Assembly: GCF_000219625.1 (NCBI RefSeq)
Contig: NC_018215.1
Location: forward strand, 620,001 to 684,000
From: Zymoseptoria tritici IPO323
Lineage: Eukaryota; Ascomycota; Dothideomycetes; Mycosphaerellales; Mycosphaerellaceae
Reading direction: 5' to 3'
Length of the DNA: 64,000 nucleotides
The notes beneath the pieces are model-generated. The model saw nothing but the letters and a program-made list of their open reading frames with translations, searched no databases and was not told the origin of the DNA. This document shows positions 20,547 to 31,087 of the stretch, in pieces; position 1 is the stretch's first letter; each line of letters opens with the position of its first letter. The translations under genes were made by a program, and so were the position numbers.

Positions 20547-22259
20547 ATGGCTCCATCGAAGATCGACGCAGATGCTCTCCCGCCTAACGTCGAAACTCTA
20601 TCGAAAGCTGCTCCTCTGCAGAACGGTGGCGAGCCCGATGACTGGACACATGGCCTCAAGTCCATCTGGCCCGTCGCGCTTGATCTTGCAGGTGGGAGCT
20701 TGCCTTGTCGGTTGGAGGGCGAGGTTCAGGATCTCGTGGTTCTAGGAGAGATACCCAAAGCGATCGATGGGTCATTCTATCGAGTCATGGTCGACCCATT
20801 CGTGCCTCCAGACCCCAACAACGTCCCGCTCGATGGAGATGGCAACATATCCGTATTCCAGTTCCATGATGGTCGTGTCTCGATGAAGACCAGATACGTC
20901 GAGACGGAGAGGTACAAATTGGAGAGGAAAGCGAACAAAGCATTGTTCGGACTATACCGGAATCCGTTCACACATCATCCTTGTGTCCGGTAAGTGGTCA
21001 ACCAGAAATGATATCGTCCAGCCTCTGACCTCTGTTCTAGTGCTGCCGTTGACTCCACTGCCAACACCAACTTGGTGTACTGGGGTGGCCATTTGCTCGC
21101 GCTGAAAGAGTCTGCTCTTCCATACGCCGTGGATGCGCAGACTCTTGAGACTGTCTGCTACGACCCATTCGGCCAGATCAAATCCAAGACCTTCACTGCT
21201 CATCCGAAGTATGACCCCTACAAAGACGAGCTGGTCGTCTTCGGCTACGAAGCCAAAGGCCTTGCCACGACCGATGTTGTCACCTATTCCATCACACGTT
21301 CCAGGAAAATTGTCAACGAGTTCTGGCTTCACCAGCCACATCCAACCCCTGGATTCATCCATGACTGTGCCATAACACCGAACTGGCTCATCCTCTTTGT
21401 CTGGCCTTTCGAGGCGTCTATCGAACGAATGAAGCGAGGCGGCCACCACTGGGCGTGGAGCAACGACCGCGGAATGACATTCATCGTGGTCCCTCGCGAC
21501 GCCGCTAAACCTGTCGCCCCAGGCTGGAAGCCAAACGAGGTCCGGTCCTACGGCTGGAAAACGGGCATGGCAATTCACACCGCCGCCGCTTGGGAAGATC
21601 CATCTACGAAGCAAATTTTCGTCGAAAGCTCTCGGGTCCACGACAACCCTTTCCCATTCTTTCCTCCTGACACTCCAGCTTCACATATGCCGGAGCCAGA
21701 CACGACCGCCGATTATGTTCGCTGGACCATCGACCCAACGCAGCCCGATCGTAGCCAGCTACCAGACCCACAGGTGATCGTAGATGTGCCTGCGGAATTT
21801 CCACGTATCGACGAGCGATTCATGACGTCTCCTTACGACGTTGTGTGGATGAATGTCTTCGTCCCGCAGCATTCCGACGGGTCAAAGAATATTTACCATG
21901 GACTCAACGGGCTGGCCATGCATCGCCATTCCACGAACGAGACGAAATGGTTCTATGCTGGAGATGAGTCGTTGGTGCAGGAGCCGATCTTCGTTCCAAG
22001 GACGAAGGACGCACCGGAGGGAGATGGCTGGGTGATAGCGTTGGTGGAGAGAACCGGAAAAGCGGCGAGATGTGACTTGGTGGTCCTGGATACGAGGGAG
22101 TTCGAGAAGCCTGTCGCGATTGTGCAGTTGCCGTTCCACATGAAGGCGCAGGTTCACGGTAACTGGATCGAGGCGGATACATTGGGTGGGTACAGGTCAA
22201 TCACCAGGGAAGTGAAGGACTTTGAGATTTCTGGCAAGGGAGCGCTTGAGCCGCTCTGA
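20547..22259 (+). CDS. Carotenoid / stilbene cleavage oxygenase
   Basis: Two exons, 20547-20989 and 21041-22259, with a 51-bp intron (GTAAGT...CTAG), give 553 residues of the RPE65/carotenoid-cleavage-dioxygenase family. The four iron-ligand histidines are visible at about 201 (FTAHPKYDPY), 254 (PGFIHDCAIT), 326 (MAIHTAAAWED) and 520 (QVHGNW). Other blocks are VPLDGDGNISVFQFHDGRVS near residue 105 and LVYWGGHLLALKE near 158. No signal peptide or transmembrane helix is seen, so it is probably cytosolic. The family cleaves conjugated double bonds of carotenoids or stilbenes with O2. The sequence resembles the fungal lignostilbene-dioxygenase-like group more than retinal-forming enzymes, but the substrate is inference. 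No carotenoid biosynthesis gene is nearby. Confidence 0.9.
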
Positions 22260-23320
22260 TGTATGGCACAGCTTGCCGTCCCTGTCTCTCCTGAACTGCC
22301 AGACATGATCGAATCCGTCGATAGCATCGTACCGAGTCTTGCCGAAGAAGCCTGCTGTCTCGACTGCACTGCGATTGCAAGTTCGTTAATGGTTTCGTCT
22401 AAGCTGAAGCCGGGTGAAGGTACCGTGCACCTTTTTGCTGCGTCCAGGATCGATCGAGTCGAGATGGAAAACCTTGGAGTCGACGACGGAGCAAGCGATG
22501 GATGGTAAGGTAAGGAAGGCCCTGTATCTCCATCAACCTGAAGGTAAGTGGAGAGGAGAGCTTTGTCATCAGATCATGCCTGAGGGCAACCAATTTTTCC
22601 TAGATCAAAACCTGCTTCTGGACATTTGTTCTTCTGCCGCTCCGTCCATTGCTCTTCAGGCTCCGATATTTCAACCTCACGGAAGCGTCGCGTCCAACTG
22701 TGTGTACTCCGCGTTGCAATCTGCCACACGTTTGATTCTCCACTATGGCTTCGACTAGTACGAAACATATCGAGGCGGTAACTGGCGGGCCATTTCCTGC
22801 TTCTGGAGGTAGGCGAGAGCAAGCGATGAGGCCTCGAGAGCGAAGACACTGTTTTCTGTGCGTGGCGATCATGCACCGCCACCAGGATCTGCCGGCCCAA
22901 AGTTCAAGCAACGAGGTCCACATGCCTCTTCCACACGTCCACGTCCAGCAAAGACTCGAGGGCCAGCTGCACCGGCAATCAGCCCAGAGAGGTGGAATTG
23001 AGAGCAACTCGTTTGCATTTTAATAAGCTTCACGAGCCCTATTGCGAGCCCTAATAATGCCATACCGCCGGAGGTGCTGTAGCATATGGCCAGGCTCTTC
23101 GTGCGGCATCCTTAAACGGTAAGGCGCCAGCTTTAGGAAGAGATCTGGGCCTCCTGATGGAAGCGATCGGGGGTGGCACCACCACTGCGAATGGTATTTC
23201 TATTTCTATGAGGGCCCCTCCCGACCGCGGTCGCCTGTCGACCCTCGCCCTCTTTCCTACTTCCCAGAGCTGTCTATCTTCTCGTCTTTCGTCTCGTCCA
23301 TCGATCATATCACCATCACA
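22260..23320. other. Intergenic, no gene recognised
   Basis: About 1.06 kb between two plus-strand genes. It contains only short open frames with no family resemblance. The 3' part is the presumed promoter of the PAN/mucin-like gene. Confidence 0.4.
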
Positions 23321-24543
23321 ATGCATTTCTCCAGCGCTGTGCTCTTCGCCCTCGTCTCCAACGCTTGCCTGGTCTCAGCTGAGCCCAATCAGTCCTACGC
23401 ATCGTCATGCCGCAACAGAATTGTCACTGTGAACGGACGGTCCTGCAATCAGCAATGCGGCGTTGACTACCCCGGCGGCGACTACAAGTCTTTCCGTGCA
23501 TCTGGATACCAAAGCTGCGTGAACGCATGCGCTATGGACTCTAAGTGCACTCACGCATCGTACCAGTGCGAGTATGGCATTTGCTACTTGAAGGTCAAGA
23601 AATCTTATGGACAGTCTGGCCGTCACAATGTGGATTCGGTCGTCTGCAAAGAAAAGCCGAAGGCGAAACCACAGCCCAGGCCTTACACTACTTGCTCTTC
23701 GACAAATAGCTTGATTCGAAGCACGGCCAGGACCACGACTTAGACCACGACTAAGACCGCGACCAAGACCACGACCAGGATCACAGCCTCCACTTCGCAA
23801 GTCAGCACGGCCTCAACAGTGCCTGGCACTAGTTCGTCTTCATCGCGGTCCACCACGCCATCCACCACGCCATCAACGCTGTCCACCACTCCGTCCACCA
23901 CAGCATCGACCATACTATCGGCCACATCATCGACCACCACACCATCGACCACAGCATCGACCACAGCATTGACCACCACAGCATCGACCACAGCATCGAC
24001 CACAGCATCGTCCACAGCATCGTCCACAGCATCGTCCACCACACCATCGTCCACCACACCATCGACCACAGCATCGTCCACCACACCATCGTCCATCACA
24101 CCATCGTCCACCACAGCATCGTCCACACCATCGTCCACCACACCATCGACCACTACGGCCTCCACGACATCGTCAACAGCGCCTGCGAGCTCTCCTGCTC
24201 GGTGGGTTGCACACCTTTCGACCCATCTAAACCTAGATTTCCACCTCGCATAGACGGTGGCTGCGCCAGGAGTGGGGATAGTGTCAGCACTTGTAATTGC
24301 GCTCGCCGGGCGGGATCAACGGGTCAGGAAGGTATCTGTGCCGACACCGGTCCTGTCTGCTCGATCGACTGTCTGGCTGACGCAGACTGCCCTATGGGAT
24401 ACGCTTGCATTCGTTCGGCCTGCGCAAACACCCCCAGTGGTAATTCTTGCGCTCGAGTCGATGTTTGCCAGGGGCCCACCACGCCGATCAAGCGCAGTTT
24501 GCAGGGCGCTAAGATCGTGATGCAAAATCGCGGACTTCGCTAG
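23321..24543 (+). pseudogene. Secreted PAN-domain / Thr-Ser-rich protein, broken
   Basis: Begins at ATG 23321 with a signal peptide (MHFSSAVLFALVSNACLVSA), then a PAN/Apple-like cysteine region (CNQQCGVDYPGGD, CVNACAMDSKC, CEYGICYLK). The frame reaches TAG at 23741-23743 inside a Thr-rich linker, where the neighbouring repeat copy reads AAG. It then continues in the same frame through about 110 codons of STTPST-type repeat. The cysteine-rich C-terminal domain (SCSVGCTPFDP... CNCARRAG... CSIDCLADADCPMGYAC) lies in a different frame, with the shift around 24175-24200. No intron of normal size reconciles the frames. The ancestral product looks like a mucin-like wall or secreted carbohydrate-binding protein. 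One nonsense codon plus one frameshift make an intact product unlikely. Repeat slippage or assembly error in the repeat could account for the shift. Confidence 0.65.
23829..24175. repeat. Degenerate 12-bp minisatellite in coding sequence
   Basis: Tandem units close to GCATCGACCACA encode Thr-Ala-Ser-Thr/Pro-Ser-Thr-Thr on the plus strand. Units vary by a few bases, with some 9- and 15-bp steps. The reverse strand is open too, but only as a repeat shadow. Confidence 0.85.
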
Positions 24544-25807
24544 GGGACTGACTGATTGTGAGCTGGCCCTGGCCTGGCAAGGAAGGCGGGACATGCACGC
24601 GACATCTTGCGAGATGGATTTCCGCTTTGAGAGGGACACGGAAGCAATCAGACCCAGATGTTGTCCCTCGAGTGACAAGGTCCTACATCGTGCTGTGAAA
24701 AGAGCTCGCTTACCTACAAATGCCGGGAGGTAGATGGCGATCTGTTCCTCGAAGCTCAAGAAGCGGAAGTCGAGAGCAAGTGAATGGAAAGTCAAGTGCA
24801 GCAAATCGGCATTCCAAGGACCCGGGCAAGCGGAAGCTGGTCGCTGAAGGATAACTTAGTCAGCATATCCTGCCTCAGGCAGGAACATGTACAACCTTGC
24901 CATGGGAACGTCTTTCCGACTTCATGCGCCCATCAACGCCAATCGTACCGTCCTGTCTCGGTGGCTGCTCATCGTTCGCCGTGCTGTCCGTGTATTTCTA
25001 CGTACTGTTCCATCGTGCTCAGCGCGGCGGTCTGAGACGAGAAGTTGACGACAACATGGCATCCCGAAACAGCTATTTTAACGTGGCGAGCGGGCCCTCC
25101 GCTCGCCATCGACATATATCAGCCATTCCAACATCTGGCACGTTCAAAGCAGTCTCTGGGCGTCAATGACCGCTTTCTCCACTACCATCCATCTAGTTCA
25201 CAACGCTACGAACACAGCCCGGTCCGGCCAAGGTGGCCAAGGTCGAAAGACGCCGCAAGTCCCTCTTCTAGCTTCACACGATATCTTCTGCCAAGGCTTC
25301 CAGAATTCACCTCGGAATGTAGTCGCCTCTTTCCGCCGACTATGACGTCCAGTCAACATAGTAAGGTGTGAAGACTGGAAGCTAAACACACAGCCCGACG
25401 GCGATTGCACGTGGCTATGCTTGTTACCAAGCCTTGGTCATCAACGCTCCTTCCTATTCGAGCACAAACCAAGACCTCCGAGCACATTTGCCATCGACTA
25501 AGCAGACCCTGTTATAAACCATTCTTCGACCGCCCTGATGAGGCTCAACGCCACGCGTGGAGACATTCGGCCTTTGGAACAAGCCGTTAGCTCTGCTGCA
25601 AAGCATGACGAGGAGATTATTTGGAAATGCCAACTCGGTCAACGCATAGTGTCCCGGCGCCAATGGACGGTTCCCACATCGTTGCGGAGGAAAAGAAAAC
25701 GATGGATATGTGCTGAACGAAAGCAATAAGTATCCAAGGCTCGGTCCGTTTCTTTCAGTCCCTTCATACTCCTCGTCCTCTCCGTCAGCTCCCCCATATC
25801 GGCAAAC
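24544..25807. other. Intergenic, no gene recognised
   Basis: About 1.26 kb with scattered short open frames and no recognisable protein. It includes the promoter of the carbonic anhydrase gene; no clear TATA box was seen. Confidence 0.4.
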
Positions 25808-26729
25808 ATGATTTTCTCCCGAACCTCAAACTTGGCTGCGGTCGTGGCCGCGATCTTCACAGGTGTCTTTGCTTGCCCCGAACACGATTTTCATGCAGAA
25901 TCGAAGCGAACCGATCTTCACATCAAGAAGCGAGCAGACGACGCTGCTACTGAGTGGGCGTACGAGGCATCATACAATTGGGGCGAATTAAGCGAGAGTG
26001 TGTTCATGGATGTATCGAGGCCGCTTGGGACTAGTCCACTGACAAGCTCACACAGATTACACCCTCTGTCAAGCCGGCACCCAACAAGCTCCGATCCCAC
26101 TCCTTCTCACTCAAGGCCTCTCCCTCGTCCACCAACCCGACTTCTACAACTACTCCAACTCCACCAATGGCTCTTTCTACAACTGGGGCTACGGTCCAGC
26201 CATGTCGCTCTCCCACCCGGAAGACGACTACACTACCCTCCCAAGCTTCACCTTCGACGACGGCACCATCGGCGACGGCAACGAGACCGTCTACATGACC
26301 GGCTGGCACATCCACGCTCCAGCGGATCACTCGGTCGGAGGCCAGCGCAGCAAAGCCGAACTCCACTACGTCCACGTCGACGCCGCAGGCAACCCACGAG
26401 CTGTGCTAGCTTTCCGCATCGATCCCGGCAACAGCGAGTCGGCGTTCTTCCGGCAACTACCCGAGTTAATCTCCTTCCGCAACACGAACATGCGCACCAA
26501 CATGACGGATTTCAACCCGTTCATGGCATTGCAGGAGGTCAACATGTTCAGCGAATTCTGGACGTACCGTGGCTCTCTGACCAGTCCACCTTGCACAGAG
26601 GGCATTCGATTCTATTTGGCGAGGAATATTTTGTTCGTGAGTGTCGAGCAGATGCAGGCTATCCTTGCGGTGTCGACGTACTCTGCACGAGCGGAGCAAC
26701 AGGTTTGGCAGCATCAGATTAATGCTTAG
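25808..26729 (+). CDS. Secreted alpha-class carbonic anhydrase
   Basis: Two exons, 25808-25997 and 26056-26729, with a 58-bp intron (GTGTGT...ACAG). The join restores WGELSENYTLCQAGTQQAPI, the usual start of the domain, and gives 287 residues. A signal peptide covers about residues 1-22 (MIFSRTSNLAAVVAAIFTGV), followed by a basic stretch that could be a propeptide (KKR at 40-42). Zinc ligands are His148 and His150 (WHIHAPADHS) and His167 (AELHYVH). The substrate-side threonine lies in SLTSPPCTEG. The two cysteines in TLCQ and PPCT are placed to form the family's disulfide. Several NxS/T sites suggest glycosylation. The enzyme interconverts CO2 and bicarbonate outside the cell or in the wall, which can matter for pH control. 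Confidence 0.93.
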
Positions 26730-26841
26730 GGGAGCGAGGTGGAGCGGTGACGATATACCAAGATATCATACAGATAGATTATTAGTCATTATGGCTGTTG
26801 CAATTTTCTAGCCGATCGCATAAGACGATACTTGTTGTCGT

Positions 26842-29794
26842 CTACCAGTCGAAGCTCCACACAATGGCCATCACCAGCGCAAGCCAGATTGTATTCGTCT
26901 CTCTCCCTCTCACAGCCGCTCCCGTCGAGGAAGTACTGGCCGGCGCCGAACTGGTATTTGTGGCCGTTGTACCTGAAGTTGTCGTTGTCGCACTGCCTGG
27001 CAGCTCATTGCCGGTCGCCGTTCCATTGTTCGTGAACATCACGCCTCCAGTGGGATCGTAGCTGCAACCGAGCACCGAGCAAATATATGTGCCTAGTTCA
27101 TCGCCGGTGTAAGTCGAAGCTCCCTGACTCAGTTCAGAAAGCTGAGACAATGCGGTTTGCGAGGCTGGAGGCAGGATTTGGCTGTAGAAGACTGTTTCGG
27201 TGAGGACAGGGCTGCCGCCCGCGGAGAGAGATCCTGGCGCAGTGGGAATGAGGGTAGAGGCGGGAGTTTCTGGAGCAGGTGATCCGGGAGTAGAGATGGG
27301 AGTTTCTGCAGCAGGTGATCCGGGAGTAGAGATGGGAGTTTCTGGAGCAGGTGATCCGGGGATAGAGACGGGAGTTTCTGCAGCGGGTGATCCGGGAGTA
27401 GAGACGGGAGTTTCCGGAGCAGGTGATCCGGCAGTAGATATCGGGGCGACCGCTGTATCAGTTCCTGCGTTACTGACCGAGGCGGCAGGTGCGGTCGCAG
27501 GCTGCTGTGACGACTGTGCAGGGCTCGATGGCGATGTTACCGCGTCTGATGATTGTGCGGCGGGAGCAGGTTGCGATGCTGCTGACGACGACGCTGGAAT
27601 ATTGTTGCCTTGGCTCGGTGCTGCAGCATTCGATGCAACGACAGCAGACTCAGCTGGGACGTTAGGCGTCTCACTCGAAGTTGGGTCAACTCCAACCGTG
27701 AGCGTGGCTCCCCGCGCGACTATGTTCGGAGCCTGACTGAACGTGAAAAATTTGGATCCTCCTTCGCCCTCTTGTCGTCGGGCCTGCCTTGCGCGAAGTT
27801 TCTCGGGTGGAGTTGTGACTTCGGGTGATGGGGTCGCTAGAGTTGCGGTGGTACATTGGCCGAAGGGATTGCCCTCGGGGAAGTAGTCAGTCAGGTCTGG
27901 CAGCAGGTAGTTGGTCACTGTGGAACCAAGCCCTGTGTTGAATACTGCAGTGCTGGTGACGATTCCGGTATAGACCACGTTGGTGAACAACGTAGTGACC
28001 GTAGATGTGACGCATGACCCACCGTCAGGTCCGCCGCAGACTCCAACGTTTTGAGCGGTCGCAGTAGGGCCGAGATTGATGTTCCATCCAGAGTCGCCAA
28101 TCTGAGTTCTGCGGCGGTCGTCAGCATCTGCCTTGACACTATCGACTGTTCGGTACTTACACTGATGTCGATTGTCCGTTGGGAAGGTTGAGTCCTACAA
28201 CGATGTTGCATTTGCAGTCGAGGAAATTGCTGGGACAAGGTGGAAAGGCACAGCTTGTCAAGCTAGTACTGTAGGATTGAGTGAATAGTTCGCTGTTGCA
28301 AGAAGTCGTAATGCAGGTCTGGCGAGCGGACGGGTTGACGAAGACAATCTCAGTCAGCAGTGGTGGGCCGTTCGGAAGAAGTTCCCAATGCACATAGGCT
28401 CTCTCGTCAAAAATGATGGCGCAGTCTCGGCCTTGACAGCCAGCAGAGTCCGGTGTGGGCACAGCACCAGTATTTGAGCACACAGGCGATGGCGGAGGCG
28501 ACGGTGACGACGCTGGTGGAGCAGCTTCTGTCGCCGTTGCTGGAGCTGGCGGAGAGATTATGACTGGCGGTAACAGGACATGCGTCTGCGTCAATGTCAC
28601 AAGAGAGGTGACCGTGGTTCCTTGCTCGACGGACAGGACGGTCGACACGACTATCACTTGCTCAGGCGCTGGCAGACTCTGCGTTATGGTCCGAAGCGAG
28701 GTGACCGTGGTTCCTTGCTCGACGGACAGGACGGTCGACACGACTATCACTGGCTCAGGAGCTGGCAGAGTCTGCGTTATGGCTGGCAAAGTCTGCGTTA
28801 TGGTCTGAAGCGAGGTGATTGTGGTTCCTTGCTCCACCGAAACGACCGTCGCGATGGCGGTGGTCACCACTGGTACGTTGTTGGTGACCGTGAAAGTCCG
28901 TAGGAATGTCTGACCTTCCTCAGTCACCGTGGAGACTGACAGTGTCGGGACCAGGATCGTGGTGGGCACCACAACGTCTCGTGTTGTGGTCTGCGTCGTC
29001 ACTATATTTGAGTCATCCCTCGTAATCGTCTGAACCACTGTTGTTGGCTCAGGGTACGGCACAGCGACTGATTGAGTCTGTGTCGTCACTACGACTGAGC
29101 CGTCCCTTGTGATCGTCTGAACCACCGTTGTTGGTACGGGGTATGGCACAGCAACTGATTGAGTCTGTGTCGTCACTACGACTGAGCCATCCTTTGTGAT
29201 CGTCTGAACCACCGTTGTTGGTACTGGGTATGGCACAGGAACAGATTCAGTGCTGATCACTGTATCCGTGCTGACAGATGTGTCCGTCACTGTCACCGTC
29301 GTCGTGCACTGATATGTTGACAGAGAGGTAGTGGTCGGCGTGATGACAGTCTCGCAAGGGACCTCGGTAGTGCCTTCGTTCTCGCAATCGTAGTGGATCG
29401 TTGTAGACTTGTCCGGAAGGGTGGTGGAGCAGGGACTGTATACGGTGCTGTCGGAGTACTGGATGGGACATGGGTCGTGATAACATGCCATTTGTCCGAC
29501 AGAGACCTTTGTCACTGTCGAGCAAGAGTAGGAGCTCACTTCGCCAGGGATCACCTCGATGGACGAGCATGGCGTGGTATCGTAGGTCGTGATCGGACAG
29601 CCATACGACGAAGTCTCTGGTGGTAGAGTAACAACCTGCGTGGACGTACACTGTGTCTCGACGACGGTGGTGTATGGCTCCGGATAAGCGTAGGGCGGTG
29701 GGTACTCATAAGCGCCTCGCTTGTTCCATGGCCACGACAAGCCGTTGACAGTGGTCGTCCAGGCCAGACCAGCGAGCCCGATGGTAGTCTTCAT
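26842..29794 (-). CDS. GPI-anchor-type repetitive cell-wall protein (adhesin-like)
   Basis: Two exons, 28161-29794 and 26842-28108, with a 52-bp intron (GTAAGT...GCAG), give 966 residues. The start at 29794 is chosen because MKTTIGLAGLAWTTTVNG is a signal peptide; upstream in-frame codons are not. Next comes a Cys/Thr/Tyr-rich region (pairs such as TTPCSSIEVIPGEVSSYSC), three 29-residue repeats of the type PVPTTVVQTITKDGS, about three VEQGTTVTSL repeats, and a cysteine-containing domain (CQGRDCAIIFDERAYVHWE ... CKCNIVVGLNLP). The second exon holds a TNVVYTGIVTSTAVFNTG-like stretch, a Ser/Ala/Pro linker with 12-residue SPAPETPVSTPG repeats, and a final hydrophobic tail (TIWLALVMAIVWSF) after a small-residue segment, as in GPI-anchor signals. 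It is likely a heavily O-glycosylated surface protein. No lectin domain was identified. Confidence 0.85.
27240..27445. repeat. 36-bp tandem repeat within wall-protein gene
   Basis: About five to six copies of a 36-bp unit encode SPAPETPVSTPG / SPAAETPVSTPG on the minus strand. The two unit types alternate, which indicates amplification of a 72-bp dimer. Confidence 0.85.
28980..29245. repeat. 87-bp tandem repeat within wall-protein gene
   Basis: Three near-identical 87-bp units, seen as GGGTATGGCACA-type blocks near 29052, 29139 and 29226, encode the 29-residue YPVPTTVVQTI repeat. The leftmost copy is the most diverged and grades into unrelated Thr/Val sequence. Confidence 0.8.
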
Positions 29795-31087
29795 ACTGAC
29801 GTGGGTATTTGCGAATATGAGCTCGGTCTTGAGCTCTGCAGGTCCTGGGATAGCTCGTTGCACGAGCTGTGCGATGTGAAAGAAGAAATGTAAGGTAGTC
29901 TTCGAGATTACCGGGGTCTTTCGGGTTCGCGGGCATAGCCCACACATATGGAAATGGCACCTACTTACCAGCACTGCCAGGATACGCTGCTGACGGCTGT
30001 CCTTCAGCATGGACGCAGAGTCGTTGAAGAGTTAGGCTCCATCTTCATGCATCACAAGGACTTCCAATTGGTCGCTGCCGACAAAACGACAATGGCATGT
30101 CACCCGTTGTGAGCCCTAATCAATACAACGCGCAGCAAGGCTGAGAGTGATGGAGGCATTGCTGGGCCGAGAAAAGCCTGGGCTTGGCTTCACCGGCGGA
30201 TGGAAGCTGTCCTGTTCGGGACGAACACATGCCAGCAATGCGGCTCGCGTGCATGAGGTCGCAGCAGCTCCGGATGTGGAGGGCGGAGCTCAGAGGGGTT
30301 GACGAGACCAGCATGCATGGAGGAGTTGGTTCAGCCTTATTCGCGGAAACTTGTAGCTGATCGCCAGCGCTGCATGCGTCGCAAGGCTGTGATGGGGAGC
30401 CAGAAAGTTGGCGTCGTGTCGGCAGGCGACGTTGTGGGAGCATCGAATCTCTGCAGCGATCTCGTCGCCTCGATCGGAAACTCGCAGAAGCATGGCACTC
30501 TCGAGGCCGATGCACAATCATGTTGACGTCGAGGAGAAGAAGTGTTGTTCGACGAAAGAAAGAGCAACCTTCACCTCGGCTCGTGCGGGTCCGGGCCGTC
30601 TTGGCGCGTGCACGGGCGTCGTACTATCGCGGTCAGCTTTCCTTTCTTGCTCCATGTATCTCCATCCTTCCTACATGTATTTACGCCGACTACCAGTCCG
30701 ATAGGTGAGCCTCATCAATCCCATCGTTTAGACTGCTGCACGCCGTGGCCGATGCTCCAATCATGGCACTCAAGATTCGCTCGGATGGAAGTTTGTCGCT
30801 GCACGCACGGAGTGATACCCTGTTCCATGTTGCAGCAAGGCTCGCGTCCATTCTGGCGACGCAATCGATCGTGACTAGTCTGCGGTCCAGAAGCCTGGAT
30901 CTCCGTCAAGACTGCGTGGGGATGGTGGCGCTCGAGTGACAGGTGTGGTGTGGACTGCAATGCCTCAGCCTCATCCTATAGAGCCTAATCGCCGAGCTCT
31001 GGGTGCTCGCAACTCTGTCACCGCACCGATCTTTCTCCCCGTTCTGGCCAAAACCCGCCTCTCCGCAGCACAGCAGAACTTTCCATT
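29795..31087. other. Intergenic, divergent promoters
   Basis: About 1.29 kb between divergent genes (wall protein leftward, aspartic-protease-like gene rightward). No convincing gene was found. An additional 5' exon carrying a signal peptide for the downstream gene was looked for and not found. Confidence 0.4.

Noticed and set aside
23740..24165. 141-codon minus-strand frame rich in Val/Asp
   Set aside because: It is only the reverse reading of the 12-bp minisatellite, with no start context or family feature.
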